Source: Wurfbainia villosa
Taxonomy: Eukaryota > Streptophyta > Magnoliopsida > Zingiberales > Zingiberaceae
NCBI GenBank assembly: GCA_025175895.1
Contig: CM045991.1
Coordinates: 80,401,174 to 80,465,173, forward strand
Length of the DNA: 64,000 nucleotides
Reading direction: 5' to 3'
Below the pieces are notes generated by a model, which ran no database searches, was not told the origin of the DNA, and saw only the letters and a program-made list of their open reading frames with translations. A program made the translations under genes and the position numbers. This document shows positions 12,248-24,313 of this stretch, one piece after another (position 1 is the first letter of the stretch; every line of letters begins with the position of its first letter).

Positions 12248-12264
12248 CCTTGGCTTTGATACCA
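12248..12264 (-). other. Primer binding site of element D
   Basis: TGGTATCAAAGCCAAGG on the minus strand is two bases inside the 5' LTR end. It complements the 3' end of initiator tRNA-Met with one change (caaag for cagag). Confidence 0.85.
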
Positions 12265-12266
12265 CT

Positions 12267-13729
12267 TTTAAGGTCGATCGATGTGTATGTGTTGGCCGGC
12301 TAGAGGGGGGTGAATAGCCCTCAATCGTTCGATGGTGGAATTCATTCGTTCTCATTGCTTTGCTTTCCTACGATTGTCGTTAGCGCAGCGGAAATAATAG
12401 AAACAATAATAATACTAACAACAATACAAGCATACGCAAACACACATGATATACGTGGTTCGGAACCGAATGGTTCCTACTCCACGGGCGAGCTCACCGA
12501 GCTCTAGTTATGCGAACGACACTAACTAAACTCCTTCTCGACTACACGTCGGAGGTGGAGAAACCTCTCACAAGCTATTACAACAAGTAATATGAAATCC
12601 AACAAGAAATACAAAGACAATACAAAAGAGAACTTTTACACAATTATTTTGATCGCTTTCTTGTTGCTTGCTCTTGAAGGTCTGGAATGCAATAACAATT
12701 CCCCTCCAAAGTCACCTCAAAAGCCTTGGCGAAATCCTCCCACTTGAGCTCCATTTATAACTTGCATCAAGCTGATTTTGTACGCATCAGTCGACTGCCA
12801 AAAGGCACCAGTCGATTGGTCCTGTAGCTGTTGTCTCACAATGGCCAGATCCACGTTGGTCAATTTCCAATGGATCACACATCAATCGACTGATGGCACC
12901 CGATCGGGTAACCCATCGGTCAGAGTGTGGCGAGCTCAGTAGCTCGTGCTCGTGCGCATCGCGATTAGTCCTTTGCTCTTAAGCGATCGGCCGATCGATC
13001 GTCAACGATCATTGCCTTCCCATGGCAGTCGACTGATCAACCAGACTTCTGTTCAGTCGAACAATAGTTGAACCCATACGACCTAGAGCAGTCGACTGGC
13101 ACCTATGCCAGTCAACTGATGTCGGGTAAAACCTCAAACATCAAGTTGTTTGAGCATCCGATAATCAGTCTTAGCCACTTAGCCAAGTCCACCACATCCC
13201 TCATGGAGTTCCCCACCGAAGCTCTCTTCCCTCGGCCTACGTCCCTCGGATGTGCCAAGCGCATGGCTTCGCAATGCCATCCTTTGTGTCTCATGCCCTC
13301 GAAGTATGCTTCCCTTGGGCCTCACTCCATTCACTCCCCGTCCGACGGTCCCTCGGATGCATCAAGCGCACGACTTCGCAATGCCATCCTTCACCAACTC
13401 AAGGACCCCGAGCCTAGTGAACTTACCAAGTCCTCAAGACTTCCCACATGCACCAAGTGCATGACTTCGCAATACACTTTTCACCAAGCACCAAGCGCAC
13501 GGCTTCGCAATGCTTTGGACTTTTCAACACCATGCTCCATGCTTGGATTTTCCATGCCAACTCCATGTTGGACTTTCCCACACCAAGCTCCGTGCTTGGA
13601 TTTTCCATGCCAACACCATGTTTGAGTTTCCCATGACAATCCCATGTCATGAGTTTTGTCTATCATCAAAATACTATCAAGGTACTGCTTGAGTCAAACT
13701 CGAATCAACCTGGGCTGATTGCACCAACA
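12267..13729 (-). repeat. 5' LTR of element D
   Basis: The LTR is 1463 bp, a partner of 7591-9065. Its inner terminus reads TTTA where the other LTR has TGTA. The palindrome array is partly replaced by CG-rich, CGATCG-containing sequence at 12895-13015, whereas both flanks align well. The 53-bp repeat is at 13528-13633. Confidence 0.9.
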
Positions 13730-16530
13730 CAAGTCATGGATGACTTGGAGGGATCTAATAGGTCCGAAGCTAGTAGAGGTGGCTAAAAGGCTTGGCTCTT
13801 GGCTAAGGGTGTGTCAAATGCTCAAACATGTTGTTTGAGGTTTTACCCGATGGTCAGATTCTCAAACAACTTGTGTTTGAGGTTTTACCCGACAATAGTC
13901 GACAGGTGATATTGTTGGACTATCCAAGTTGCAAAAACTGCTTTTTGTGTTGCAGAAACCTCGGAAGTCGACCATGGATCCGTCCGAAGATTAACAAAAA
14001 TAATACATGCACGTGTCAAGAAAACTTAGATCTACCTTAGATCTACATGATAAGAGTGTTACCCTTGTAGCAACGCCCTTCGCGTATCCTGCTCGTCCAA
14101 ATGCTTTGCCGAATCTCGAAGAGTGTCAAGTGCACACTCCTCTACAAGTATCCACACGAACAATAGGTGGAGAAGACAACTTAGAGTGTGCTAGCACTCT
14201 TAGAAGTCCACGGCAAGAAGGATGAGGGAGAGAGAGCTTGAGAGAAGAGGAGGAAGAAGATGAAGTTAATCAACTTCAATTCACCACTAATGCACACATA
14301 ATGTGGCCGGCCACTTCATGGAGGTTTAAACCATGTAATACCAAGAGCCATGGCTCCTTGTCTTCCTCATGAGGTGGCACCCCATGATGTGTCCATGATG
14401 ATGTGGAACATCATCATTGGCCAGCCCATGCCAAGTCATCATGACGTGACATTTGGTCAAGTCAAACTTTGACCATTCATCTTCTCTCTCAAGTCAAGTC
14501 AAACTTGACCTCTTATCTCCCATGGTTGATCAAATCCAACCATTTGATTCAAGTCACTTTAATTTAATGAATCTCTATTCATTAGTTTAAATTGACTCAA
14601 TGAATCAAATCTAAATTAGACTCATTCAACACTTGAAACAAATTGAGTCCAACTCAATTAGTCTAATTCGGATTACTCTTAATCCAATTTGGTTCATCAC
14701 ATGAACCTAATCCTCATGGTCCATCATATAAACCTAATCTCCATCTAATTGCCCTTTGTGTGTGACCCTATAGGTTCTTGTAACGTTGGCAATGCTCCTA
14801 AACCGATTTAAAAACATAAGCAATAAGCGGTATCTAGCAACACATCATTGCTACCCAAGTTACAAGAATGTTGAGATCCAACTTCACCTTTGTGACGACT
14901 AATTGTGACTCTCACAATATGTGACAATGTCCCTCTATCCATGACATCTAGATTGACTAATCGAGGCATAGACCTTGTCATTCTCTGTACAATCTATATT
15001 TTGAACTCCAAGTAGACTCACTCCAATCAAATGAGCTAAATATCTCATATTGACTCATTTGGGCATGGCCATGCACTTAGTGGTCTCACTCTATCAAGAA
15101 TCATGATGTCACTCCCGTTATATAGGAGGGATAGATCCCATCCACATCACTCACATCCCTCCACATAATTTGTTACATACCCAGTAATCGCCTTTATAGT
15201 CCACCCATTTACGGGTGACGTTTGACGAAGCCAAAGTCTGCAACTCCTTATGTAAGGACCCATGGTGACTTCAGGTCCAAGGACTAATAGTCACATGAGA
15301 AAGTATATGACACTCATATAACGATCCATGATACTTTCTCATGGCGGGTCATTCAGTATACATTCTCCAATGTATACCCATGTATCAACTTGATATCTCA
15401 TATCCATGACTTGTGAGATCAAGTCATCGAGTTGACCTACATGCTAGTCTTTTCGCATTAACATTGTCCTTGAATGTTAATACTTGACTAGGAATGATTA
15501 AGAGTAGTATTCTCTATATCATCTCATTATCGATTCAACCAATCGATTGATATAGATAAGAACCTTCTACTCAAGGACGTTATTATACTTAGTTATTTGG
15601 CACCAATATAAGTAAGTATAATAACCATAAAGAAATGCCTTTATATATATAGGAATATGATACAACAAGTCCATACAACAATCATCACATGATTGGCTCT
15701 AGGGCTTTCACTAACAGATATGTCCTAATGGATTGGTTGTAGCTGACTAGCGTTCAACTACATTGCGATGCTTGGCAGTCGACTGATGGTAGTAGACTGC
15801 CGTGAAGGAGCAGTCGACTGACAGTATTGGTCGCGAGCACAGAACGCTCAATAGTTGACTGATCAGTCGGCTATGAGGCTGGCAGTCAACTGATGGAAAC
15901 TAGTAGTCGACTGCCAGTTTATCCGTTGGCTGGATGCCAATGTGGATTAAGCCGTTGTCTCACAACAGCTACAGGAGTTGTCGACTGGGCCCTTATGGAA
16001 GTCGACTGCTAGGCGCAGAATCACCCAAGACAAGCATAAAAGAAGGAGCTTGGGGAGAATTTCCATAGCGATTTTTGGGGAGATTTTGGAGGGGAATTGT
16101 TGCTGCATTCCAAATCTTCAAGAGCAAATCAAAGCAAACAACAAGCAAGAATTCAAAGCCATTTGTTGTAAAGTGTTCTTTACATATTTTATTTCGTCTT
16201 TGTATTTGCTTGTACATTTTTGTATTACTTTGTAATTGCTTGTATGAGGTTTCTCTACCTCTGACTTGTTGTCGAGAAAGAGTTTTAGTAGTGGTGTGTT
16301 CATCACTCAAGCTCATTGAGCTCGCCCCGTGGATTAGAAACCCTAAGGTTCCGAACCACGTATATCACTGTGTATTGTGTGTGCTTGTATATTTCTTTTG
16401 TGTTTGTATTCGTATTTCCGCTGTGCATACTAACAAATTATAGAGACAAGCATGCGAGAACGATCAAAGTCCATCGAGCATTAATTGAGCTATTCAACCC
16501 CCCTTCTAGCTAGTCCACGATCCTTCAACA
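13730..16530 (+). repeat. Family H LTR (plus strand), split by solo LTR G1
   Basis: After removal of G1 and one copy of its target duplication, a single LTR remains that ends TTCAACA at 16530, followed by the primer site. It shares 'tgtttgaggttttaccc' and the palindrome array (15776, 15810 and variants) with family D LTRs, and has the 'TTCAACCCCCC' block near its end. Its start is unclear because elements D and F1 lie to the left. Confidence 0.7.
13913..15716 (-). mobile_element. Solo LTR, family G (G1)
   Basis: The solo LTR is 1804 bp from TGTTAGTG (minus strand) to CCAACA, flanked by the perfect duplication gatat (13908-13912 and 15717-15721). It matches G2 at 20369-22183 in the opposite orientation, for example 'agccctagagccaatcatgtg'. 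No internal region is present, so LTR-LTR recombination is inferred. Confidence 0.85.
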
Positions 16531-16532
16531 AG

Positions 16533-16544
16533 TGGTATCAGAGC
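16533..16544 (+). other. Primer binding site of element H
   Basis: TGGTATCAGAGC is two bases after the LTR end and complements initiator tRNA-Met. Confidence 0.8.
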
Positions 16545-16602
16545 TAGGAGCTTACCATCGGACTCATCGCCGCGATAAGCAATCGAAATTGTCAGCATCA
16601 CC

Positions 16603-17575
16603 ATCGATCCACCGAAATTCGAAGGAGACTTTTCTTGGTGGAAGAAAAGGATGGAGGTATACTTCAAAACTCTTTCGATATAATGCCAACAATTGAAGAT
16701 GATTTTGAAGTACCTAGGGGCGAAGACAAGAAGATAATTGAAAAATCAAAATAGACCGAGGAGCAACGGCAACAATTCAAGACAATGATTAAGGTAACGA
16801 AAATGTTAATAAAATTAATACCTAAACATATCTTGTGCAAGCTAGGTGAATACCGAGATGCTAAGGCATTGTGGGATAAGTTGGTAAAATTCCATGAGAA
16901 TTCCGAACCGGCACAAGTAGAGAAGGATGCCGAGGAAGAAATCTCATCCTCACAAGTCCCTGAGGATTTGGAAGTTGAGAAGGATTCAACATCTAAGGAT
17001 GTGGAAGAATTGGAGGAAACCTCCACCTATAGCATTGAGGGGGAGAAGAGATGTTCCATCCTGGAGCAAGAACAAGAAGAAGCCTCTACATCCGGGAGAA
17101 GTGAAGAACAAGACCAAAACACCCTAGGTAACTCAAGCATTGTAATTAAGAATAAAAATCACATTATATGATTTGAGTGTAGGGAGAAAGGGCATTACAA
17201 GAGAAAATGCTCAAAATTGGCTACGGAGAAAGCATTGACACCAAAAGTCAAGGACAAGTCAAAGAATGCTGGAGTCCTCGCTAGGAAAAGCAAAGAGCAC
17301 ATTTTGTGCTTCAAGTGTAATCAACGGGGACACTACCGAAGCCAATGCCCTAGGGGGAAGAAGGAGTTATACAAGTAGGGGGAGCTTCCAAAGTAAACCC
17401 TAAGGTATATCTTAATGCACCTTATAGTTCTAGGGCTAAAAGCATGTTTTTAGTACTCTTGCAATTGTTAATGAAAAGCATGCTAATAGAAATAATAGAT
17501 TTTATTGTTTAGGTGCTAAGCATGTTAATTTATCTAAGGACAAATCTAGAACTAATAACACTAGACCTATTCTGC
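16603..17575 (+). pseudogene. Gag fragment of element H (D-type)
   Basis: The fragment matches the D Gag along its length: PPKFEGDFSWWKKRMEVY, then ALWDKLVKFHENSE, the acidic Ser-rich linker, and two knuckles (FECREKGHYKRKC and CFKCNQRGHYRSQC). The start codon is missing. There is a frameshift near 16675, stops near 17169 and 17376, and the sequence ends abruptly at about 17575 where gypsy sequence starts. It is not functional. Confidence 0.8.
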
Positions 17576-18082
17576 AAAGTTGTCAGAACATGGACAGATG
17601 CAACAGGGGAGATTGGTCATTATGGTCTTCCCTGTCACTTCCAGTTCTATTAATTTCTCTTGCGAGAAAGCAATTCTCCGTCTCTAAAGAGGATAGTGGT
17701 CTCCGGAGTTTTATTAGTTTTAGGATGAGTTGCTTTGCGAGGACCACGTTCATTTAGTGGAATTTGCCTACAATAACAGTTATCACTCCTCCATTCAGAT
17801 GGCTCCTTTTGAGGCCTTATACGACAGATCCCGCAGATCTCCTGTGTTGTGGGAGGAAGTTGGGGAACGACAGCTATTGGGGCCACAAAGTATTCAGCAT
17901 GATGCAGAGTTGGTGCAAGTAATCAGACGATAGTTATCCGAGGCACAGGATCAGCAGAAGAGTTTTGTAAACTAGAGGCGAAGACTTTTGGAATTCTCAT
18001 TCGGGGATCATGTATTTCTGCGTGTTTCACCTACAAAAGGAGTCAAAAGATTCGGGCTAAAGGGGAAATTAGCTCCACGCTA
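17576..18082 (+). pseudogene. Tekay/Del chromovirus (Ty3/gypsy) integrase fragment
   Basis: The phrase HLVEFAYNNSYHSSIQMAPFE at about 17755, followed by SPVLWEEVGERQLLGP, is typical of Tekay/Del integrase. LEFSFGDHVFLRVSP and GLKGKLAPRY continue the integrase tail. Several stops interrupt it, and solo LTR F2 cuts it at 18082. The coding text resumes at 19162. Confidence 0.8.
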
Positions 18083-19161
18083 TGTTGGTGCAGGGGCACC
18101 AGATAATCAAACCTGTGTTTTGATTATGGCAAAGACAAAAAGTTAATTTTACATCGTTATCTCATGAGCTAAATCGAGTGTGCAGAAAAGTACTAAAGCT
18201 GGAGCTGAAGGCTAGCGACACCCGAAGGAAGCTACGGTCATCGGGCGACAGTCGAGTGACTTCGGAGAGAGCCGAAGGAATCGAGTGGAAGGCCGAAAGC
18301 AAGAGCTACAAAGTAAGTATCGAGGTAAGCTCGTGTGAGTGAGAGATGGTAAGGTCGTGTCCTCTGTATAGGGATGACCGTAGGCGGCGATCCGACTAAG
18401 ACTTCCTGTGGAAGGTCTAGGTCGAGATCGGACGGTCAAAAACCATCGCATTTATCATTTTCCATGCTAACCTCTTACTGCAGGGAAGTGGCTAGGCTGG
18501 CAGTCAACTACTGGACATTGGGTAGTCGAATGATGCTCATCAGTCGACTGATGGGAGGCATCAGTCGACTGATGGTGACGAATCAACCTTTGCACTAGGT
18601 CAAAACGGATAAGGTTTAACGCGGTCACTTCGCGATAAAATTTGGTACAACTTCGTGATTTGTTCTAAAAGATGAGGAGACATATTCAGAGGCCAAACTC
18701 TATAAAAGGAGGAGAGGATTTCAACTCCAAAGATCATCAAGATTATTCTTAAGTGCTCCTACAATGCTAAAGCTCCAACACCATCATAACGCCGACGCAA
18801 CGCTAAGCTTTCACCTTCTTCATCGGCAGCAGAAACAAGTAACATATTTTGTTATTGTATTCTTTGTTTTTATTCGTAACGAGGTTAGGTAGGCTTGTTG
18901 CCTCATCCTTGTACTTTCGGTTTTGTGATCGTTGTCTCCTACCTCCAACGAGGAGGAGACGTTATAGTGCTTTGCCTTCAGTACGCGGTCTAGGATCGTT
19001 AGGGCCTTGGAGTAGCAACCGCTGAGTTGTGAACCAAGTAAAAATAAACGTGTCTTTTTATTTTTCTATTGTGCTTACTCGTGTATCGAACCAACAAACG
19101 AAAAGATTTACGCTCGCTATTCACCCCCCCCCCTCCTTTAGCAACGCTTCTTGATCCAACA
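18083..19161 (+). mobile_element. Solo LTR, Sirevirus-like family F (F2)
   Basis: The solo LTR is 1079 bp from TGTTGGTGCA to CCAACA. The flanks cgcta (left) and tgcta (right) are a target duplication with one CpG-type change. Chromovirus coding sequence continues directly on both sides. Perfect 16-bp palindromes CATCAGTCGACTGATG centre near 18545 and 18566, and the TATA box is at 18701. Confidence 0.85.
18701..18708 (+). promoter_or_regulatory. TATA box in F2 LTR
   Basis: TATAAAAG is in the same relative position as in F1 and F3. The core promoter role is inferred. Confidence 0.55.
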
Positions 19162-19503
19162 TGCTATATTGGTCTATTTGAGATATTGGAGCAAATTGGG
19201 GGTGTGGCCTACCGGTTAGCTTTACCTCCGACTCTTTCGGGTGTACATAACGCATTTCATGTGTCTATGTGGAGGAAATACGTGTCGCATTCTGATCATG
19301 TTCTGAAAGAAGTATTGATCCACTCCAACCTAATGCAATTTATGAGGAGATTCTAGTGCAAATTCTTGGTCGCAAGGAGCGTCAGTTGCGGAATAAAACC
19401 ATCCGACTTGTAAAGGTTAGATGGTAGCATCATACTGATAAGGAGGCTACATGGGAGTTAGAGGATACTATTCAAGCTCGATACCCTTATCTGTTTACTT
19501 GAG
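19162..19503 (+). pseudogene. Chromovirus integrase tail and chromodomain-like end
   Basis: Reading on from 18082: GLFEILEQIGGVAYRLALPP and VHNAFHVSMWRKYV are the conserved integrase tail. A frameshift follows near 19350. The next segment (RKERQLRNKTIRLVKVRW, then ATWELED...YPYLF) looks like the C-terminal chromodomain of Tekay/Del, with a stop in the middle. The pol of this element ends here. Confidence 0.8.
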
Positions 19504-19577
19504 GTATGTAGTAGTTCAAGAAATTTCTTGAATTTATTATTGTATTTAAGCACGAAATTTAGGGACCAAATTTTATT

Positions 19578-19590
19578 AAGTGGGGGAGAA
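19578..19590 (+). other. Polypurine tract of the Tekay element
   Basis: AAGTGGGGGAGAA adjoins the inferred LTR start at 19591. Confidence 0.7.
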
Positions 19591-20368
19591 TATAAAATAC
19601 CACAAATAAATTACTACAGAATAGTATTTGTTATTCATTAATTAGAGAACTTATTGTTGGGTTAATTAGATTAATGATGGAAGACAAGGGATTTATTTGA
19701 AGCAAACCTAGGGTTAAAGCTTTTGGATTAATTAAAAACCTAATCTAAGTGTGGGTTTAACTAATTAATCCGGTCCATTTCTTAAACCTATCCCATTATT
19801 TCTGTTCCTGGTTTTATATTCTCCCCGCTGCACCTGACACCTCCTTCTCACGATTTCCCATTGTGATCCCCTCTCCGCCATGCCCAACCCTCGCCGCGAT
19901 CTCCTCTCCACCGTGCTCAACCCGCATCGTTATTCTCCTTCCGCACCTTTGCTTCTCGCCACCCTCCTTCCTCCTCTTGTCCTTCCTTCCTCGCGGCAAG
20001 CGGCGGTGACCGGTCCATCCTCGAAGGTCTCTACGGATGAGGGAGAGCAATGAGTGAGCGAGCAAGGGGGAGCTTGAATTGGTGACGTTCCGAAGGTGAA
20101 ACTGTCTTCGCAATTTCTGCCGGAGCAAGCAGGGGCTTTCTGCCGACGAACAGGGAAGTTGGGGGAAGTTGAATTTTTGATATATCTCTCATTTTCCCCC
20201 TCTTTTTCTTCTGTCCAGTGTATTTCTATGGATTGTAATCGTTGAATGAACGTGGGTGCTTTGTTGAGTTCATGTGGGCTATAGTAGGGTGGATTGGAGC
20301 TGTGGATTAGGCTTGAAGGAAGACGAGGGTTGATTTAGAATGTTGTTGAATTGCTTTGCTGCAGTGTA

Positions 20369-22183
20369 TGTTAGTTATAGCCCTAGAGCCAATCATGTGA
20401 TGGTTGAAAAGGGAACATTTTGTATCATATTCAATAAAGGCAAAGGATTGGTTATTATATTTACATCTTGCTTGTGCCAGCTAAATTAAATATAATAATG
20501 CCCTAGAAAAGTAGGTTCTTATCTACAGCACATCAATTGGCAGAATTGATTATGAGAGGCTGTAGAGAACACTTTCCTAAATGTTCCTAGTCAAGTATTA
20601 ATATGCAAGGGCAATATTAATACATAAAAGACTAGCATGTAGGTCGATTGATGACTTGATCTCACAAGTCATGGATATATGATATCAAGTTGACACATGG
20701 GTATATATTAGAGAATATATACTGAACTGACCCGCCATGAGAAAGTTTCATGGATCGTTATATGAGTGTCATAAACTTTCTCATGTGACTATTGGTATGA
20801 ATAGTCCTCGAACCTCAAGTCACTACTTCCCTACATAAGGAATTATGTACTTTGGTATCACAAACGCCACCCGTAACAGGTGGACCATAAAGGCGACATC
20901 GGGTATATAACAAATTATGCGAGGGATGTGAGTGATGTAGATGGGATCTATCCTCTCATATGACGAGAGTGATATCTGGGCCCTTTGATTGAGTAGAACT
21001 ACTAAAACGCATGGTTAATGCTCGAATGAGTCAATATGAGATATTGAGCTCATTTGTTTGAGTTAGTTTACTCAGTGATCAAGAAACACATAGATTGATC
21101 GAGGATGACACGGCCTATGCCTCATTGGTCAACTGATATCAAGGATAGAAGGACACGGCCATACATTATAGTAGTCACGAAAGGTTAGTCGGATCTTGAC
21201 TTATCTCATAACTTGGGTAGCAATGATGTATTGCTAGATGCCGCTCATTGCTTGTGTATCTAAAAGAGTTTAGATCCACTGCCAACGTTATGAGAGCCTA
21301 TAGGGTCACACACAAAGAGCATGATAATTAGAGGAATTAGAGTATTCTAGTTTGACTAGAATAATTTGGGAATAAGCTTAAGTACAAAATGGTTTTTGGA
21401 CTTTAAGCTTAATGAGAATTTTAGCTAATTGATTTAATGAGATTAATTCAATATGTTACCTTATTGATTTAATGAGATTAATTCAATATGATAACATAAG
21501 CTTAATTGAATTAATAAGATTAATTCAACATGCATGAATGCCACATAAGAATGTCACATAAGCATGCCACCTAAGCATCCACCTAAGCTAGATGAGGTGG
21601 AAGGAGACAAAGTGGTTTTTGTCTCCTTAAGTGGCCGGCCAAACAAGGAAGCCAACTCCTTTTTGGATTGTGTCTCAATGCAATGGATTGCATTGAATGT
21701 GTGGAGGTGAAAGGGTTTTTCCAACCCTATAAAAGACTCCATGAAGTGGCCGGCCATAGTAAGCAGTCTGGTGGTGAGAGAGCTTGAGAGCTTGGTGGAA
21801 GCTTTGGTTGTGTGGCTTTGTGAGTGTAGTCTAGCAAGAAGAGTAGTCTTCTTCTTCCTTTCTCTTTTTCCCTAGATTCCTCTCCTTTAGGGACTTCTCT
21901 AGCAAGAAGTAAAGGAGAGCTCTTCTAGTTTCTTTTGTGAGACAAGAGCTTGCTCGTGTGGATACATATAGAGGCACGGACATTTGAACGTGCTAAAGAT
22001 CCAACAAACCAAAAGGAAAAGCGGGATTAACAAGGGCACGCAACAAAGGTAATCCTCTCCTATAAGATAGGTTTGGTTTTAGAGAAATTTATTTTGTACG
22101 AGTTTTCTTTCGCAAGGATCACTAGGAAGGGATCCTAATTTTTCCGTTGCGCATATGCTATTTGGCATATAGAAATCCCAACA
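20369..22183 (+). mobile_element. Solo LTR, family G (G2)
   Basis: The solo LTR is 1815 bp from TGTTAGTTAT to TCCCAACA, flanked by the perfect duplication gtgta (20364-20368 and 22184-22188). It pairs with G1 in opposite orientation but is clearly diverged from it. The TATA box is at 21728. Confidence 0.88.
21728..21735 (+). promoter_or_regulatory. TATA box in solo LTR G2
   Basis: TATAAAAG is in the 3' third of the LTR. It is the only good core-promoter match in this copy. Confidence 0.5.
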
Positions 22184-24313
22184 GTGTAGTGATTGGTGGG
22201 GTGGATAGTTGTGGGTTGCTATGATCTATGATGTTGTGTCTATGATACTTTGATCGTGCCCTGTTGTGGATTAAGGGGTTGTGAATGGGTTAAAGTTAGA
22301 AGATGAAGGTTCGATGGGGAGCTTGGTTATGGTGAATCGGTCATGGATAATTGGGGGGTTTCTAATTCGTATTCTATAAAAAAAACATGAATATAAGAAC
22401 GATATGGTAGTTAATTAGTTTGTTGTCGTGTGCTTGAATTAATCATAGTTGATGATTTTTGTAGGGCGTGGATACGAGGTCGGTCCGTGGGCATGAGGAT
22501 TATCATTATGAGCTTCGTATCAGGTGGGTAATACCTACCTTAGTCAGGTAGTTTATTGATTTTGGTGCATGAATATTTTTACGATGGTGATGACACCTTT
22601 ACCTTGACTCCACTCTTATTTAATCATGTACTTGATACTTAGTCTTTGTACTTTGAGTTGCTCTGTTGTTATCCCTACATTTCATTCATCATGGTTATGG
22701 ATTATATATGCTATGGTATGTGGACCTATGTGTGTGTAGTTGAGTACGGTTGTAGACTTAATTTGTGTCATTATCATAAATCACCTAGGGGGTGAGGGAG
22801 GTTGTAAATGTGGAGTTGATTGTCGGATCATGTTTCTTTACGTTGTGGGTCTGTTATGGACCATATATCTGTGTATGGTTGTATGGATTGTCGATAGTTG
22901 GTTGCTACGTACTGGAGGTCCTAGCATGGTTGACTATCAGTTGTGTATGACTCTCTGTTTGATAGAGTGTGTTGTAGATGTATGTGTTGTTGTGCATTCA
23001 TGTCATTTACATGCATACTGGCGACTTGGTCTCCCTTGTGGTTGAGAGGGTCGTCAGTCATCCTGCCTCCATGGTTACTCGTGGAAGTAGTAATTGGTGT
23101 GAGGGCAGTTCATTTGTTGTGCCGCACTCAACCACTATTGATAGTGGTAGTTGGAGTTGCATACAGTTGTCCTGGGTGTGTGACACTCGACCACTCATGG
23201 GTAGTGTCAATCGGAGTGGCCAGCAGTAGGGACCCCCATTGTGTAGCCTGAATCTCTTTAACTTATCACTACTTATTCATACTGCCCACTCGATCACTCG
23301 AGAGCAGTGGTTGTTGTTGAGTTGGGACAGTTATCATGTCGTGCCACCTAGGCCACACTGGGGTCGTGGTAGCGAGTCGGGTGCACATATATGTGTGTGT
23401 GTGTGTGATCAGTATATATAGATACAGTCTATATATATATTCTTGTTGTGATGTTGCATTTGTTTGAGCTATGCTTGCTGCATATGTTTGTTCATCATTT
23501 TGCATATTATTTGTATATTCTATTCTGTTGTGTGTGGAGTGCAGTGTACGAGTTGGATCAGACTGTTGTACATGTTTGATCAACATCATGTTGTGGTATA
23601 GGATGGACCAGGTTCATTTATGTACTTGTTTATATGTTGTTCATATAGTAGTGTGTTGATTACAGATATAGTATTGTTCCTTTATGTTGTATGTGTTATA
23701 GTATGGTATATTTGTTCAAGGTGTATGAGTTGTATCATTGTAGATCGTTAGGTATGTCAATTCCTTACATTACGTTATGTACGGTTGATCGGTTGGTTTT
23801 GTATATGCACTGATTAGTATTATACTGATAGTTTCGTTGTTTCTTTTAAGACTGTATATCTGTTGATCTCCTTATATTTATTTAGTTCATGCATTATTTA
23901 TACTTTACCGCTGAGTTTTATACTCCCCACCATAGACCCTAGGTTTTCCTGTCGTCCCAGGTAACAAGTAGAAGATTCCTAGGATGTTTGGAACTCCACC
24001 AACTGATCCCATCTCACACTGGGCATTTGGAGTTTATTTTATATTTGTTCCACTGCTGTTTTTGTATTATAGTCATGTATGTGAAGTGTTGTATTTGACT
24101 TTTATGATGTTGTTGGTTTTGATCATATTTTGTTTAGTGTGTTAGAGTCATACCGGTGCACATTTTTGTATCTTTATGGTTGTATTATGTGGCAGCGTAA
24201 TTTCATTATGTTGTGTGGTTGTGGCCGAAAGGCTTGTATCAACAGGGAATTGTATCACGTACAGGGGAGATGTTATCCATTTTTCGGGCTCGACATACTC
24301 TCGGGGCGTGACA

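Larger units (their letters stand above)
7591..13729 (-). mobile_element. Complete gag-only LTR element, family D
   Basis: The element is 6139 bp, minus strand, flanked by the perfect 5-bp duplication caagt (7586-7590 and 13730-13734). Order on the minus strand: 5' LTR 13729-12267, primer site, gag, long spacer, purine tract, 3' LTR 9065-7591. No protease, integrase, RT or RNase H is recognisable in the 4.7 kb between gag start and element end. It is therefore non-autonomous. It resembles the plant class called TR-GAG, though longer than usual. Family H (16603-17575) has the closest Gag. Confidence 0.9.
19591..24313 (+). repeat. 3' LTR of Tekay/Del chromovirus, split by solo LTR G2
   Basis: The LTR runs from TATAAAATACC (first dinucleotide changed from the usual TG) to GGGGCGTGACA. 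It is about 2.9 kb once G2 is removed, in keeping with the long LTRs of this lineage. It has a (TG)8 run at 23392-23407 with AT repeats after it. Short open frames in this stretch, including the 104-codon one at 19814-20128 on the minus strand, have no family resemblance. Confidence 0.7.

Noticed and set aside
16433..16545. Possible tRNA gene near 'tggtatcagagc' sites
   Set aside because: Only the 12-17 bases complementary to the tRNA end are present, as expected for primer sites, with no cloverleaf around them.
19814..20128. Arg/Gly-rich 104-codon frame on the minus strand
   Set aside because: It is a GC-rich patch of the Tekay LTR with a short repeated unit. Its composition comes from repeats.
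22740..23659. Several Cys/Val-rich frames, 60-106 codons
   Set aside because: They are inside the Tekay LTR, overlap each other in several frames, and have no start context or homology.
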